A model generated the notes under the pieces. The model made no database searches and was not told the origin of the DNA. It saw nothing but the letters and a program-made list of their open reading frames with translations. Below, one piece after another: positions 9,317 through 18,477 of a DNA stretch of 64,000 nt. Numbering within the stretch: position 1 is the first letter of the stretch; each line of letters starts with the position of its first letter. The translations under genes and the position numbers were made by a program. This DNA is from a virus. Location of the stretch: IMG/VR virus record IMGVR_UViG_3300032308_002010, positions 62,001-126,000 of that record. The stretch is one strand, 5' to 3'.

Positions 9317-10031
9317 TGTCCGCGATACTCCGAATCATGGCGGCGATAGCATTTGCTTTAATCTGCATTGCCGTAGGCGCGTTCGGATTCGCGTAGCTGG
9401 GGCCAAACGGCCGACCAATCGAAGACGCCGACTTCTCGGCGCGGTCCCACCAAGCAGCCTTAGCGGGGTCGCCTTCCGGGGGTGCTGCGTTCGGCGGCAT
9501 CGGGCCGCCCGGCGGTAGCGGACCGCCCGGGGGTTGCATACCAGCTTGCGCGTTCGGGTCTTGCGGCGGCGGGGCCATAGGGCCGCCGGGAAGCGCTGTT
9601 TCGGCCGGCGGGGCACCGGTCGTTCCGGGCGGAAGCACAAGAGACTCTGGCGGGACTTGCACGCCCATCGCGTTCATGATTGCGGTGAGCTGCTGCTGCA
9701 TGTTGTACAGTCTGTAGTCGAGCATTTGCATCATCTGCTCAGGTTTAAGCTTTTGCTGCGCGCCAGCTGGGGCTGCACCCGGGGCAGCGGGAGCGGCGGG
9801 CGCTGCAGGAGGAGCAGCTGGCGGCGCCATTCCCATGGCCGCAGGATCAGCCGGCGGCGCGGCGGCTGCAGCAACAGCAGACGGATCAGCCGGCGGGACG
9901 GCCCCCATGGCGGCGGGATCAACCGGCGCGGCACCGGCGGCAGCGGGATCCACTGCCGCTCCGGGCACTAATGCGGATTTTTCAAAGCGCGCCTTCGCCA
10001 GCGCAATGAGTTCGGGGTTTACCGTGAACAT
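9306..10031 (-). CDS. Pro/Ala-rich low-complexity protein
   Basis: 241 residues from ATG 10031 (ribosome site GGAGGTTGT). Residues ~22-95 and ~125-195 are repeats of PPADP(A)AMG-like and GGPMPP-like units, so mostly disordered. A short helical segment (~95-120) and a C-terminal helix (~215-241, NAIAAMIRSIADNAG) may be the folded parts. It lies between the two halves of the RNAP beta' chain. It may be a linker, scaffold or virion protein. The biased composition explains the high local GC. Confidence 0.65.
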   Translation of the reverse strand: MFTVNPELIALAKARFEKSALVPGAAVDPAAAGAAPVDPAAMGAVPPADPSAVAAAAAPPADPAAMGMAPPAAPPAAPAAPAAPGAAPAGAQQKLKPEQMMQMLDYRLYNMQQQLTAIMNAMGVQVPPESLVLPPGTTGAPPAETALPGGPMAPPPQDPNAQAGMQPPGGPLPPGGPMPPNAAPPEGDPAKAAWWDRAEKSASSIGRPFGPSYANPNAPTAMQIKANAIAAMIRSIADNAG

Positions 10032-10052
10032 ACAACCTCCATGTTTAACGAT

Positions 10053-13000
10053 TTACGTATTATCTTCCACAATATGCACTGGGGTGTCCACCTCTATTTC
10101 GCCGCGCCGGTACGCCTGTACGGCATCCTGTTTGCTACGAAATACGCGTGGTTTGGACTTCTTACTAATCCGACTAGACGCCAAGTATAGGCCAGTTTGA
10201 TAGTCTTTGTTAGGCACATAGTGCGCTTTGAAAGTCGACGCTGCAAACAAGTTCTTGCTCGGCAACATCTTTTCTACAGCTTCTTTTGCCGCATCTTCTG
10301 TGCTCGGGACGTGATACTGCATTGCGTCGCCGTCAAAATCGGCGCCAAACCCCTTTGTAATAACGGGGTTTACTTCCATGACTTTGTTCTTAGTTAACTT
10401 GGGGTAGAACGCCATCATGCCGTAACGGTGGAGCACCGGCGCGCGATTAATAACAATTGGACGCGAGGACATCTGCCGGTCTAACTCCGCCCCGGCTTCT
10501 TTGTTCTTGTCCTCGACAGCCTGTAGCGCCTGCATACGCGGTAGACCGCGGCGCACAAGACCCCGCACCACGAATGGCTTGTAAATATCCCACGCTTTCT
10601 CTTCCGGCAGCGCAACCTCGTCCATGTCCAAATCGGGGTTGGGTGTAATGACTGCGCGGCCAACAAGGTCGACTGTCGAGCTGAGCAGTTTGCGCTGGAC
10701 TGTGCCGTACTTGGGCGAGTTACCAAACACATGCCGCAGGAAACCCTTAACGTTGCGCTCGACGTTCTTGGGCTGCTGCGGTTCGCCAAGGCCGCTCACG
10801 GCTTTCATAGAGTCATAGACGCTCAGCCGCTCATCACCGTAATCAGCCAACGTGCCCGACGCTTCTTTCAGCGTGTCATTCGCGTCGAGTAGTTCTTTGT
10901 ACAAATAGTTAGCGTCAGCCACGAGCGGCAGTTTTTTACTGCCCATTGTGCTCACTGGGCGGAAGAGCGGCGGCAAGACGGGAACTTTATTGATCATCCA
11001 GTCTTTGGGGTGCACACCAGTTGTCTCGGCGCTTTTCAAAAAGCCAAGCCGGCGGACAGCAGCATCGCGTAGTGTTTTGCGGCCGGATTTAATATCTAAA
11101 CGCGCCTGCTCAATTGCCTTCGGTAAATTAATACGTTCTAGTGCGGCCTTAATCGCAACGGGTCCGGTTTTGTCGCCCAGCTGCTCACGCCCGGCTAGCA
11201 CGCTGCGGAACTGCTTTTCAGTCATGCCCAGCACGCGCCGAATTGGGTCTTCCATAACTGGGTTAGGAAGCGGCTCGTGCAGCGTAATCTTGCTCCATCG
11301 GTTACCGCCGTGACCGCCAGTCAACGTTTCATCGAAGAGGCCGCCCGCGATTGGCTTGAGCCGGCCCTTCCAGTCAACCGTCTCGGAACTCTTTAACTCA
11401 CGGGCGCCTGCTAGCTCGTCGACGTCTTTGTCGGTCATAGCCATCAGATTTGAGCGCGTACCCTTACGCACGACGTTAATACCAGACGCCTTGAGCTGCG
11501 TGACGAACTTCTCGTAGACATGGGGCACCTTGGGAAGCGGCGGAGTGTAGCCGGCCATGAACTGCGACCAATACTCTGGGTTCGCTTGTCCGCGCACCAT
11601 CTTGGCGTCGCGAATAACTTTACCGGCACCGTGAGAAAGTAACGCGCCAAGGTCGAGCATGCCGACGCGCTTGGCGCCTTCGCTGCCGCCTTTAGCCGGC
11701 GTGCCCTCAGCGGTGTACGCGCCCATCGACCGGCCCTGCGCTTTTGACTCGCTGGTGTGGTGCAACTTCATGAAAAACCGGCTACCAGTCAGTACGCCGC
11801 CGATTTTACGTCCTGTTTCAGGATCGATGACGTCTTCGGTATCTGACAACCCGTGCTTTGAGAGTTCTTTTTGCGCAAACTCAATCAGGTCTGTTTTGTT
11901 ATCAAAGTCTTTAAGCTTGTACGACGAACCGGTTTTAGCTGCGACCTTGCCTAGCGCGGCTTCGATAACCTGCGCGGGGTTAATACGGCTGATCAGGCCC
12001 AGCGGCGAGACGAGAACTTCAAAAGGATTGCCATCGCGGTCTTTGGGCATCTGGTCGTCCGGGACAATCTCAGCCACGACACCCTTGTCGCCAAAGCGCC
12101 CGGTGAGCTTGTCGCCAACGTCCATTGGCGCTTGGTTCTTCACCACAACGCTTACGCCTTTTTTGGTGTGCATAACGTCGGTCACAATACCCGGGGCGTG
12201 ATGCTCCCACGTGATTGTGTCGTTCGTGAAGTTGCCGGCACGACCACGATGCACTTTGCCGTACACGCTGTCTTTCTTCTTAGCCACGAGCACAAGCGGA
12301 TCGCCAAATTTAACTGCGGTGCCTTTTTTAATAGCGCCGTCGTCGTCAAAGTTGTCGAGATACTTTTTGTCGTACTCGGTCGGGAACAAACTCACGAACG
12401 CCTTCTTGCCAACGTGAGTGTTGTCGTCCCACTCGGCTTCGTGCTGATACATATGCTCAGACGTTAGCCGTTTGGATGCAGATTCAGAAATTACGACTGC
12501 GTCTTCGTAGTTCTTGCCGCGAAACGGTAGATATGCCGTACGCAGATTTAAACCGAGCGCTGCGCTACCTTTTTGATCGGTAAAGTTTGAGCGCGCAAGT
12601 AACTGCCCCGGCTCGACGGTATCGCCCGGTTTTACGAGCGGCGTTTGGTGTAAAAACGTCTTCCGGTTGTACGGCATCTCGTTGTATAAATCGATCGTCT
12701 TTTTGTTGCCGTCTTTGTCACGCAGCACTATGCCATCTGGCGTGACATCAACTACCTGCGCGCGCTCAGTGGCTCGTGTCGCCCCGAGCTTTTCGCCCAT
12801 CTCGTCTTCGTGCGACACACCCTCGTCGTCTGCCTTGGCGGATTGCAGCAGCGGCGCCTCGGCGTTTACGAGCGGAAGCGCCTGCGTAAACATACGACTA
12901 CCCATGATCACGCGATGGCCTTTGATCATGGACTTAATCGGTACCATGTTGGACAGTGTCGAGAACGTCGAGTCCATGTTTGGCAGGCTGAACTGCGCTT

Positions 13001-14456
13001 CTTTTCGCGGGACGTACTTGAGCTTGCCATTTACAAGCGCCGCAACTACGGGCAACCCATTGTCTTCTTCACCGGGAAATACCAACGGCGTATCAGCTAG
13101 TTCTTGCGGCGTCTTGTACACCTTGTCGCCGGTTTTCATATCTACAACCGGCGTATACACCTTGCCGTCTGAGCCTTTCATGGCGCCGCGGGCAAACCGC
13201 ATATCAACGCCCACTTTTCCAGACTCGGGCGTGCGCAGGTAGTCGATAAACCCAAGATGGCTGGGTTGAACTGAGCGCGACTCAGCTGGCACGGCGTCCA
13301 GTGAGCCGATGCCCCCTTCGCCCATTCGGGTCACGCGCGTTTGGTGGTCAAAGATCTCGGCCGGGTTGATTTCTTCTAGGCTCGACCCAAGTCCGCTACC
13401 AATGAGCGCGGCTGAGATCGCCTTGTCGAACACGCCGGACGGAATGTGATCGATCGACTTTTTAGCGGTGGCTTTCCAGAGCAGCTTATTAAGCGACTGA
13501 CGATCTTTAGTAAACCGCTCTGCAATAAGGTCTTCCGGGCCGACGACAGACTGGTACACCATGTTGTCGCGGTCGTCGCTCTCGGCCTCGCGGCGATTGA
13601 CGGCGATAAGTTTTTTGGTGATCGCCAGAATAGTTTCCGGCGTCATGTTTTTGTACTCAGACCCCAACGTTCGGCGTGTAACTTCTGGGTCGAGTTCCGT
13701 CTTTGCGAACTCGGCAGCTACGGCTTGAGCTTTAGCGCGCGCGTCGGCACCCGCAACTTGTTTGTTAACAAGCCGGGCGTAGATCTTGTCCATCGTGCCC
13801 GCGTCGCCCTTCTCCATGTTGACGGCGGTAATCTCGTTGCCCCATGCCTTGCGGATGTCCTGATCTGACACGCCCATGGACTTGAGCAACGGCATAAGCG
13901 GGATCTGAGCCTGCCCGATGCTGATCTTGAACACACCGGTTTTGGGGTCGAGGAAGTACCGATGCGAACGGCCTTTACCGGGCAACGTGTTTACGTGCGC
14001 CTCGATCTCGCCGTTGTCTTTCTCGCGGGTAAACACGCCGGGGCGCAAGCGCATCTGGTGGGCCAGTGTGTACTCAACACCACCGTTGACGAACGTGCCT
14101 GAGTCGGTGAGATACGGCACGTGTGCGATCGTGGCGCGGCGCTGGCCAACAGGCTGGCCGGTTTTGTTATCAGTAAGCGTCCACGTACCTTGTAGCCGCC
14201 GGGCAAGTGTCCCTCTGGAAAGGACAGCTTTCTTCTGATCTGACCTTGTAAAACGGTCAGGTCCCGAGTAACCGACATCTTGAAGCTGCAGCGTATAAAG
14301 ATCGTTCTGCAGCGGCTTAAGGCCCTGCGCGCTCGTAAGCGCCTGATTAAAAATGTTATCCCGCATCATGCCGACATCGCCAAACGTGCGCATCGTGGGC
14401 GCAACCGGCGCGGGCATCGTCGGTGATTTTAAATCAGGCAGTTCGGGGGTTGGCAT
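10053..14456 (-). CDS. RNA polymerase beta subunit fused to beta' N-terminal half
   Basis: 1467 residues. Beta landmarks in order: N-terminal lobe with 'TFVNGGVEYTLAHQMRLRPG' (cf. beta 'INGTERVIVSQLHRSPG'). Then 'GKNYEDAVVISE', then 'GDKLTGRFGDKGVV' followed by 'SPLGLISRINPAQVIEAALG', and 'HHTSESKAQGRSMGAYT' near the beta C-terminus. Without a stop, beta' follows: 'GLFDETLTGGHGGNRWSKI', 'VLPPLFRPV', 'VDLVGRAVITPNPDLDMDEV', 'NRAPVLHRYGMMAF' and the catalytic Mg site DFDGD at ~1373-1377. The chain ends ~90 residues later. The beta' Cys4 zinc-binding site is not visible. The remaining beta' is encoded by 7195..9075. Catalytic residues appear intact, so an active enzyme is expected. Confidence 0.95.
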   Translation of the reverse strand: MPTPELPDLKSPTMPAPVAPTMRTFGDVGMMRDNIFNQALTSAQGLKPLQNDLYTLQLQDVGYSGPDRFTRSDQKKAVLSRGTLARRLQGTWTLTDNKTGQPVGQRRATIAHVPYLTDSGTFVNGGVEYTLAHQMRLRPGVFTREKDNGEIEAHVNTLPGKGRSHRYFLDPKTGVFKISIGQAQIPLMPLLKSMGVSDQDIRKAWGNEITAVNMEKGDAGTMDKIYARLVNKQVAGADARAKAQAVAAEFAKTELDPEVTRRTLGSEYKNMTPETILAITKKLIAVNRREAESDDRDNMVYQSVVGPEDLIAERFTKDRQSLNKLLWKATAKKSIDHIPSGVFDKAISAALIGSGLGSSLEEINPAEIFDHQTRVTRMGEGGIGSLDAVPAESRSVQPSHLGFIDYLRTPESGKVGVDMRFARGAMKGSDGKVYTPVVDMKTGDKVYKTPQELADTPLVFPGEEDNGLPVVAALVNGKLKYVPRKEAQFSLPNMDSTFSTLSNMVPIKSMIKGHRVIMGSRMFTQALPLVNAEAPLLQSAKADDEGVSHEDEMGEKLGATRATERAQVVDVTPDGIVLRDKDGNKKTIDLYNEMPYNRKTFLHQTPLVKPGDTVEPGQLLARSNFTDQKGSAALGLNLRTAYLPFRGKNYEDAVVISESASKRLTSEHMYQHEAEWDDNTHVGKKAFVSLFPTEYDKKYLDNFDDDGAIKKGTAVKFGDPLVLVAKKKDSVYGKVHRGRAGNFTNDTITWEHHAPGIVTDVMHTKKGVSVVVKNQAPMDVGDKLTGRFGDKGVVAEIVPDDQMPKDRDGNPFEVLVSPLGLISRINPAQVIEAALGKVAAKTGSSYKLKDFDNKTDLIEFAQKELSKHGLSDTEDVIDPETGRKIGGVLTGSRFFMKLHHTSESKAQGRSMGAYTAEGTPAKGGSEGAKRVGMLDLGALLSHGAGKVIRDAKMVRGQANPEYWSQFMAGYTPPLPKVPHVYEKFVTQLKASGINVVRKGTRSNLMAMTDKDVDELAGARELKSSETVDWKGRLKPIAGGLFDETLTGGHGGNRWSKITLHEPLPNPVMEDPIRRVLGMTEKQFRSVLAGREQLGDKTGPVAIKAALERINLPKAIEQARLDIKSGRKTLRDAAVRRLGFLKSAETTGVHPKDWMINKVPVLPPLFRPVSTMGSKKLPLVADANYLYKELLDANDTLKEASGTLADYGDERLSVYDSMKAVSGLGEPQQPKNVERNVKGFLRHVFGNSPKYGTVQRKLLSSTVDLVGRAVITPNPDLDMDEVALPEEKAWDIYKPFVVRGLVRRGLPRMQALQAVEDKNKEAGAELDRQMSSRPIVINRAPVLHRYGMMAFYPKLTKNKVMEVNPVITKGFGADFDGDAMQYHVPSTEDAAKEAVEKMLPSKNLFAASTFKAHYVPNKDYQTGLYLASSRISKKSKPRVFRSKQDAVQAYRRGEIEVDTPVHIVEDNT

Positions 14457-14459
14457 GGA

Positions 14460-15314
14460 TCACCCCGCCTGCGACTGCTCAACTTGCTTCTTCAGCGCGA
14501 CGATCTCTTCGGGATCGACGTACGTCGGCAGAATACCGGCGATACGCGCTTTCGACTTTGCAGCCTCTTCAACCGCTTTTGCGCGGGAACGTTCGCGGGC
14601 GCGGTCGTACATAAGCTTCGCAGCTAAACCGCCAAGGCCCAGACCCCCGGCCACATATGTACCGCCGAGCGCCGCAGGTACACGCTTGGCTGTGTCGTAC
14701 GCGCTGGTGAGCCAGTCGAGCAACGCCTTTTTCTCGGCGGCTGCTTTTTCACTCGCCGCGTCATATGCGCTATCGAGCGCTTTGGCAGAGCCGCCCGTCA
14801 GCGCGTCGTAATATTCTTTTTCAGCGGCAGCAATTTGCTCCTGCTGATCGCGTTTCTTTTTACGCTTGTGCAGCGTTTCGATTAGTTTGTAGCCGCCGAG
14901 TCCGCCCAGTGCCGCTGCGCCAAACGTCGCGCCTGTACCGAATGACGAGCGAATGACGTTTGGGTCGTACGAGTTCTGGCCTTTGTTTGTCGCGGGCGTA
15001 AACGGCCGTAAAAAGCTGAGCACCGAGTCAGGCAGCATCTTGCCGACGCCCTCGGTGACGTTGTCGTAAATGCCGGCCGCTTTTGTCTCGGTAATCTTCG
15101 GCGTTTCTTCTTCGTTTTCTTCGTACTTGGGTTTGTTTAACGCCTGCGACAATCCGCGGGCCAGATAATACAAACTAGCAGCAGTAGCGCCAGCGCCAAG
15201 CCCGCCCAAACCAGTACGCACAATACGATCGCCCCAGAAGCGCTGGTAATCTTGGGCGGTAGGTTGGCCAACAGGGGCAGCTGGTGGGACGGCATTGTTT
15301 GCGAGTTTTTCCAT
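14460..15314 (-). CDS. Glycine-zipper membrane/virion-like protein
   Basis: 284 residues. Three Gly/Ala-rich hydrophobic segments (~35-52 'GLGGLGAGATAASLYYLA', ~127-143 'FGTGATFGAAALGGLGGYKL', ~213-233) are separated by charged helices with KRKKK clusters, suggesting a membrane-inserting or internal virion protein. The stop lies 3 bases before the RNAP fusion start, so it is co-transcribed with the polymerase. The ribosome binding site is weak. Function is not recognised. Confidence 0.75.
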   Translation of the reverse strand: MEKLANNAVPPAAPVGQPTAQDYQRFWGDRIVRTGLGGLGAGATAASLYYLARGLSQALNKPKYEENEEETPKITETKAAGIYDNVTEGVGKMLPDSVLSFLRPFTPATNKGQNSYDPNVIRSSFGTGATFGAAALGGLGGYKLIETLHKRKKKRDQQEQIAAAEKEYYDALTGGSAKALDSAYDAASEKAAAEKKALLDWLTSAYDTAKRVPAALGGTYVAGGLGLGGLAAKLMYDRARERSRAKAVEEAAKSKARIAGILPTYVDPEEIVALKKQVEQSQAG

Positions 15315-15326
15315 AAATGAGGCTCA

Positions 15327-15674
15327 CTAATTTTTGGGCGGAATCATGCCATAAACCTGCGCCCACTCTAACCAAACACGAAAATGTTTATTCTCGTCGT
15401 CCCAGTTGTCGTTGCGCTTCAGTAGCCGATACCAACCGTTCACTATTTTATCGTTTATGTCGTCAAATTCTGCTTTTTGCGTCACATCCCACAGTTCAAA
15501 CATCCGAGACTTAAAATCATACTGGATGTCGATGTTTTCCAGTTCTTCTTGTTTCAAGTCCGCGCGGTTACCGGAACCAATCACCGGAAAACCGTCGAGG
15601 GTGCCGGGCCAGTTCAAGCGGGCGTTGTTGTGCTGCTCGCCGCCGATTTCACCGTGATATTTGCGCAGGCTCAC
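15327..15674 (-). CDS. Hypothetical protein (GTG start)
   Basis: 115 residues, start GTG at 15674 after AAAGGTAATTT. Mixed alpha/beta with many Trp, Asn and Asp residues and no membrane segment ('ELWDVTQKAEFDDINDKIVNGWY'). It lies between two glycine-zipper genes in the same run. It might be a small virion assembly protein. No family is recognised. Confidence 0.65.
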   Translation of the reverse strand: MSLRKYHGEIGGEQHNNARLNWPGTLDGFPVIGSGNRADLKQEELENIDIQYDFKSRMFELWDVTQKAEFDDINDKIVNGWYRLLKRNDNWDDENKHFRVWLEWAQVYGMIPPKN

Positions 15675-15677
15675 AAA

Positions 15678-16037
15678 TTACCTTTCTGGCCTATAGAGAC
15701 GTAACTTCCTATTTGTCTTAGCGCGGGCTGCGTACGCTTTATAAGCGGCAGCGAGTTCGCGCGCTTTCAAGTCTTCTTCGTCAACGTCGGGCTCCGTCAT
15801 CTTGCCCGCGACGTGCCCGGCTAGTCCGCCACCAACCGTGGCCAGCATGAGCGGCGTATACGCAATGTTTCCAAGCGCCTGAAACGAGTCAGCCATTGTT
15901 GGCAGCTGCATAGCCGCGCTTTTTACAAACGCCTCGGCGGCTTTGATGCGCGTTTCAAGCGCAGCGCCTGTTAACTGCTCTTCGGCGCAGCGGCGAAGAA
16001 ACCCGAGTTTAAAAGCTTCTTTTTCATTGACATCCAT
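15678..16037 (-). CDS. Small virion-like protein with 'FKLGF' N-terminus and one membrane segment
   Basis: 119 residues, ribosome site GGAGAGTTTTGAC. The N-terminus 'EKEAFKLGFLRRCAEEQL' is a motif I associate with phage head-associated proteins. Residues ~53-75 (AYTPLMLATVGGGLAGHVAG) form a single glycine-zipper helix, followed by a basic tail. Probably a membrane or internal virion protein related in design to 14460..15314. Function inferred from composition only. Confidence 0.7.
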   Translation of the reverse strand: MDVNEKEAFKLGFLRRCAEEQLTGAALETRIKAAEAFVKSAAMQLPTMADSFQALGNIAYTPLMLATVGGGLAGHVAGKMTEPDVDEEDLKARELAAAYKAYAARAKTNRKLRLYRPER

Positions 16038-16038
16038 G

Positions 16039-16533
16039 TCAAAACTCTCCGGGCAAAATAAGTTTTTTGGTTGGCGCGCCGACAGTAAAGTCGGGCGCGG
16101 CGTACCGTCCGGTGTCTTTTCCTACCGGTAAGGCACCCGGCAACGCAGATGTAAAATTTGCGCTGCTGGCCAAAGATATCTTACTCTTTCTGCCCGGACG
16201 GTGTCGCATAAACCACGCATCAACGGCGGGATCATCGCGGTCGCCTTGTTCTTTTGCTTCTTTTGACACGGCGACCATGTTTTCAATAGCCTGCTGCAGT
16301 TCTGCTCGGTCGGCTGATAACCACGCGGCTTTTCCGGGGTTTTCAGCGGCCATATGCCGTAACCGCTTGGCCTCGTCGCTTAGAGCCTGCGCCCGCTGTA
16401 GGAACTCTTTGCGGGTAAGCACAAAAAACTCGCCGGTTTCCTCGTCATGCAGGCAGATGAAACCGTTTTGCGCGTAAAATTTAAGCCCGCGATACGAATA
16501 GCATTTGCCTGTTGAGCCGTGAACAGCGGTCAT
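16039..16533 (-). CDS. Hypothetical protein
   Basis: 164 residues from ATG 16533 after AAGGTGTTTA. The N-terminal ~45 residues are beta-like ('CYSYRGLKFYAQNGFICL'), followed by a long charged helix (~45-100) and a basic, Ser/Pro-rich C-terminus. It abuts the next gene by one base. No catalytic motif or homolog recognised. Confidence 0.65.
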   Translation of the reverse strand: MTAVHGSTGKCYSYRGLKFYAQNGFICLHDEETGEFFVLTRKEFLQRAQALSDEAKRLRHMAAENPGKAAWLSADRAELQQAIENMVAVSKEAKEQGDRDDPAVDAWFMRHRPGRKSKISLASSANFTSALPGALPVGKDTGRYAAPDFTVGAPTKKLILPGEF

Positions 16534-16541
16534 TAAACACC

Positions 16542-16946
16542 TTATTTACGTGACGTACCAGACCGTAGCGTACCGTTAGAGCCGGACACGGTCGTAGGAA
16601 TTGGACACCCGTCTTCGTCGCAATCTTCTTTCTTAACGGGCGGAAGCGGATTTGCCTGCAGACGCATCGACGGTCGCGGGCCGGTATTTTTCATCTCGCC
16701 GGACGTGTCGCCTGTATTTGGCTCGCAGTCGGGGCAGTCGGTCCACGGATGGTTGCTGTCGCCGGTCGGGATCTTACCGGTACCGTTACAGCGCTTGCAG
16801 TCTTTGGTGTCAACAATCGGCTTGGTTACCGGCGTATCAGGAAGCAGAGAAGCATAAGCAGCCTCTGTAGCGACCACCCCGACAAAGTCTTTTTTGGGCG
16901 GTTCTGCATGGGTCACCGGCAGTAGCGCTAAAAGCCATTCGATCAT
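16542..16946 (-). CDS. Small protein with DnaJ-type CxxCxGxG zinc motif
   Basis: 134 residues from ATG 16946 (AGGTGATCACG precedes it). The N-terminus is a short hydrophobic segment ending '...LLPVTHAE', perhaps a signal peptide. Residues ~48-75 contain 'DCKRCNGTGKIP' and 'WTDCPDCEP', a DnaJ zinc-finger-like Cys4 pair. The C-terminus has a second acidic Cys pair (DCDEDGCP). It precedes the papain-like protease in the genome but follows it in transcription. It may help fold or deliver exported phage proteins, which is inference. Confidence 0.65.
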   Translation of the reverse strand: MIEWLLALLPVTHAEPPKKDFVGVVATEAAYASLLPDTPVTKPIVDTKDCKRCNGTGKIPTGDSNHPWTDCPDCEPNTGDTSGEMKNTGPRPSMRLQANPLPPVKKEDCDEDGCPIPTTVSGSNGTLRSGTSRK

Positions 16947-16976
16947 CGTGATCACCTATTAAAGTTTACCAGTTCA

Positions 16977-18002
16977 CTAGATCCGACCGCGCGCGCCGTA
17001 ACTGCGCAGCTTTTTCGGGGGCCAGCCGTTCACGCCAGAAATCGCCACCATGTAACGATTTTTGATATCAGACCACTTAGCCCAGAAAGCGCCAACAGGA
17101 ATATCAACGACAGTCCCAAAAATACGGCGGCTTCCGGCATTCCACGCACCCCAGCTGTTTTGGACCAATACAAGCGGCTCGCCATAAAGTTTTTTAATCT
17201 CGTCGCGGTCGTCTACGCCAAGGTAGGCGAGCGCGTGCGCCCAAGAACCTTTACGTTTACTTACGCCGTTTAAATCACGCTCCGACGAAAATCCCTCGCT
17301 CCCGCAGCTACTCACGCAGTAACCATTGGCGAGAAGATCGCGTAGCGCCTCGTACTCTTCGATCTCGGTGATCGTCTGGACGAGGTGCAACTTACCAACC
17401 TCGCGCCACGCGTCCGGCGGCGTTTTTGAGCCGTATATGCCGGCGTTGCGCGATGAGTACTGCGTAAAATCAACGCCAATCTCGTCATACTTCTTGCGCA
17501 ACCACAAGCCGCTGTCGTTGAGCATAACTTGCGCGGCTTCGGCGCAGCTCCAGCCGTCCCCGCCGTGGCGGCGCCAATTGTAAATCGCTTCAGTACTCAG
17601 CACACCGTTGAGCCGCGCAGTGTCGCTTACTTCCGGGGCGCCCTCAAGCCGATTACTATTCGGGTCAGGGAGGCCGCTGGTAATCTCGCAGCACATTGTG
17701 CCGAGTGCCGCGTTTCGGCTCGACCAACTTACGCAATCACCGCGACCTTGGGCTCCACCCGGAAGGCAATCCGGGTAGAGCTTCAAGATCTCTAGCACTG
17801 GAAGACTTAACTTTCCTTTTCCTGTTTCTTCCAGTGAATATTCCGAGCACGCCATGGCGCCATCGGGGATGCCGCCAGCGGCTTTAATTTGATCGCGGAG
17901 CGCTTCAGCGGCTTCTGGGTTGCCATACGCCCCCACAAAACCCTTTTCATACGCTGCCACAACGTCATAGACGTTTTCAAAAAATTGCTCGGTGTCGGCC
18001 AT
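16977..18002 (-). CDS. Papain-like (C1-type) cysteine protease
   Basis: 341 residues, start after AGGAGAATACA. Catalytic pattern in order: oxyanion Gln 85 and Cys 90 in 'GGAQGRGDCVSWSSRNA', His 256 in 'GSWAHALAYLG', Asn 282 in 'VLVQNSWGAW'. This matches papain-fold Q..C..H..NSWG. There is no signal peptide or pro-region of the usual papain inhibitor type. Extra Cys residues (103-104, 229, 233) may form disulfides. Neighbours are exported or membrane proteins and a matrixin. A virion-maturation, host-wall or host-protein target is possible. The substrate is unknown. Confidence 0.8.
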   Translation of the reverse strand: MADTEQFFENVYDVVAAYEKGFVGAYGNPEAAEALRDQIKAAGGIPDGAMACSEYSLEETGKGKLSLPVLEILKLYPDCLPGGAQGRGDCVSWSSRNAALGTMCCEITSGLPDPNSNRLEGAPEVSDTARLNGVLSTEAIYNWRRHGGDGWSCAEAAQVMLNDSGLWLRKKYDEIGVDFTQYSSRNAGIYGSKTPPDAWREVGKLHLVQTITEIEEYEALRDLLANGYCVSSCGSEGFSSERDLNGVSKRKGSWAHALAYLGVDDRDEIKKLYGEPLVLVQNSWGAWNAGSRRIFGTVVDIPVGAFWAKWSDIKNRYMVAISGVNGWPPKKLRSYGARGRI

Positions 18003-18020
18003 TGTATTCTCCTGCTTAAA

Positions 18021-18347
18021 TCAAGCGGTCGGCTCTTCGCCCTTGGTTTCACTCACGAGTGTCACGCCCAGCGAACCGGGCTGCGCCGGCGGCAGCGTGT
18101 CTTCTGCAACAAACGTCAGCGCGGCAGGCTCGGAGCGGTTGCCGGCGTCGTCGATGTCGACCACACGTAGCTCCACAGACGAACCCTGCTCAACTAAAAC
18201 GTCACCTAACTCAGTTGCCGACGGCTCGTAAGCACGAACCTCGCGAGCAGCTTCGGCGCCGTTTACGTACACCGACAGCTCGCGTGTTACTACGTCAACG
18301 TCAACAACCGGACCAACCGAAACACGATACGTCAAAATATCAGCCAT
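18021..18347 (-). CDS. Fn3/Ig-like beta-sandwich protein
   Basis: 108 residues from ATG 18347, chosen for the strong TTAGGAG site 10 bases upstream. The frame is open to 18476. That longer 151-residue form would add a hydrophobic membrane segment (AVVLLCLVFWLLIVMAHFF). The core ('LRVVDIDDAGNRSEPAAL' then 'DTLPPAQPG') is a fibronectin-III/Ig-like domain of the kind seen in phage surface proteins. Likely displayed or bound to the virion or envelope. The start choice decides whether it is membrane anchored. Confidence 0.65.
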   Translation of the reverse strand: MADILTYRVSVGPVVDVDVVTRELSVYVNGAEAAREVRAYEPSATELGDVLVEQGSSVELRVVDIDDAGNRSEPAALTFVAEDTLPPAQPGSLGVTLVSETKGEEPTA

Positions 18348-18477
18348 AGTATTTAAACTCCTAATTTGAAACACTTTTAAACCTGTTGGCGACAGCGGCG
18401 GCGCAAAAAAATGCGCCATAACTATCAACAACCAAAAAACCAAGCACAGTAAAACAACAGCTGCTTCAGCGCCCATG

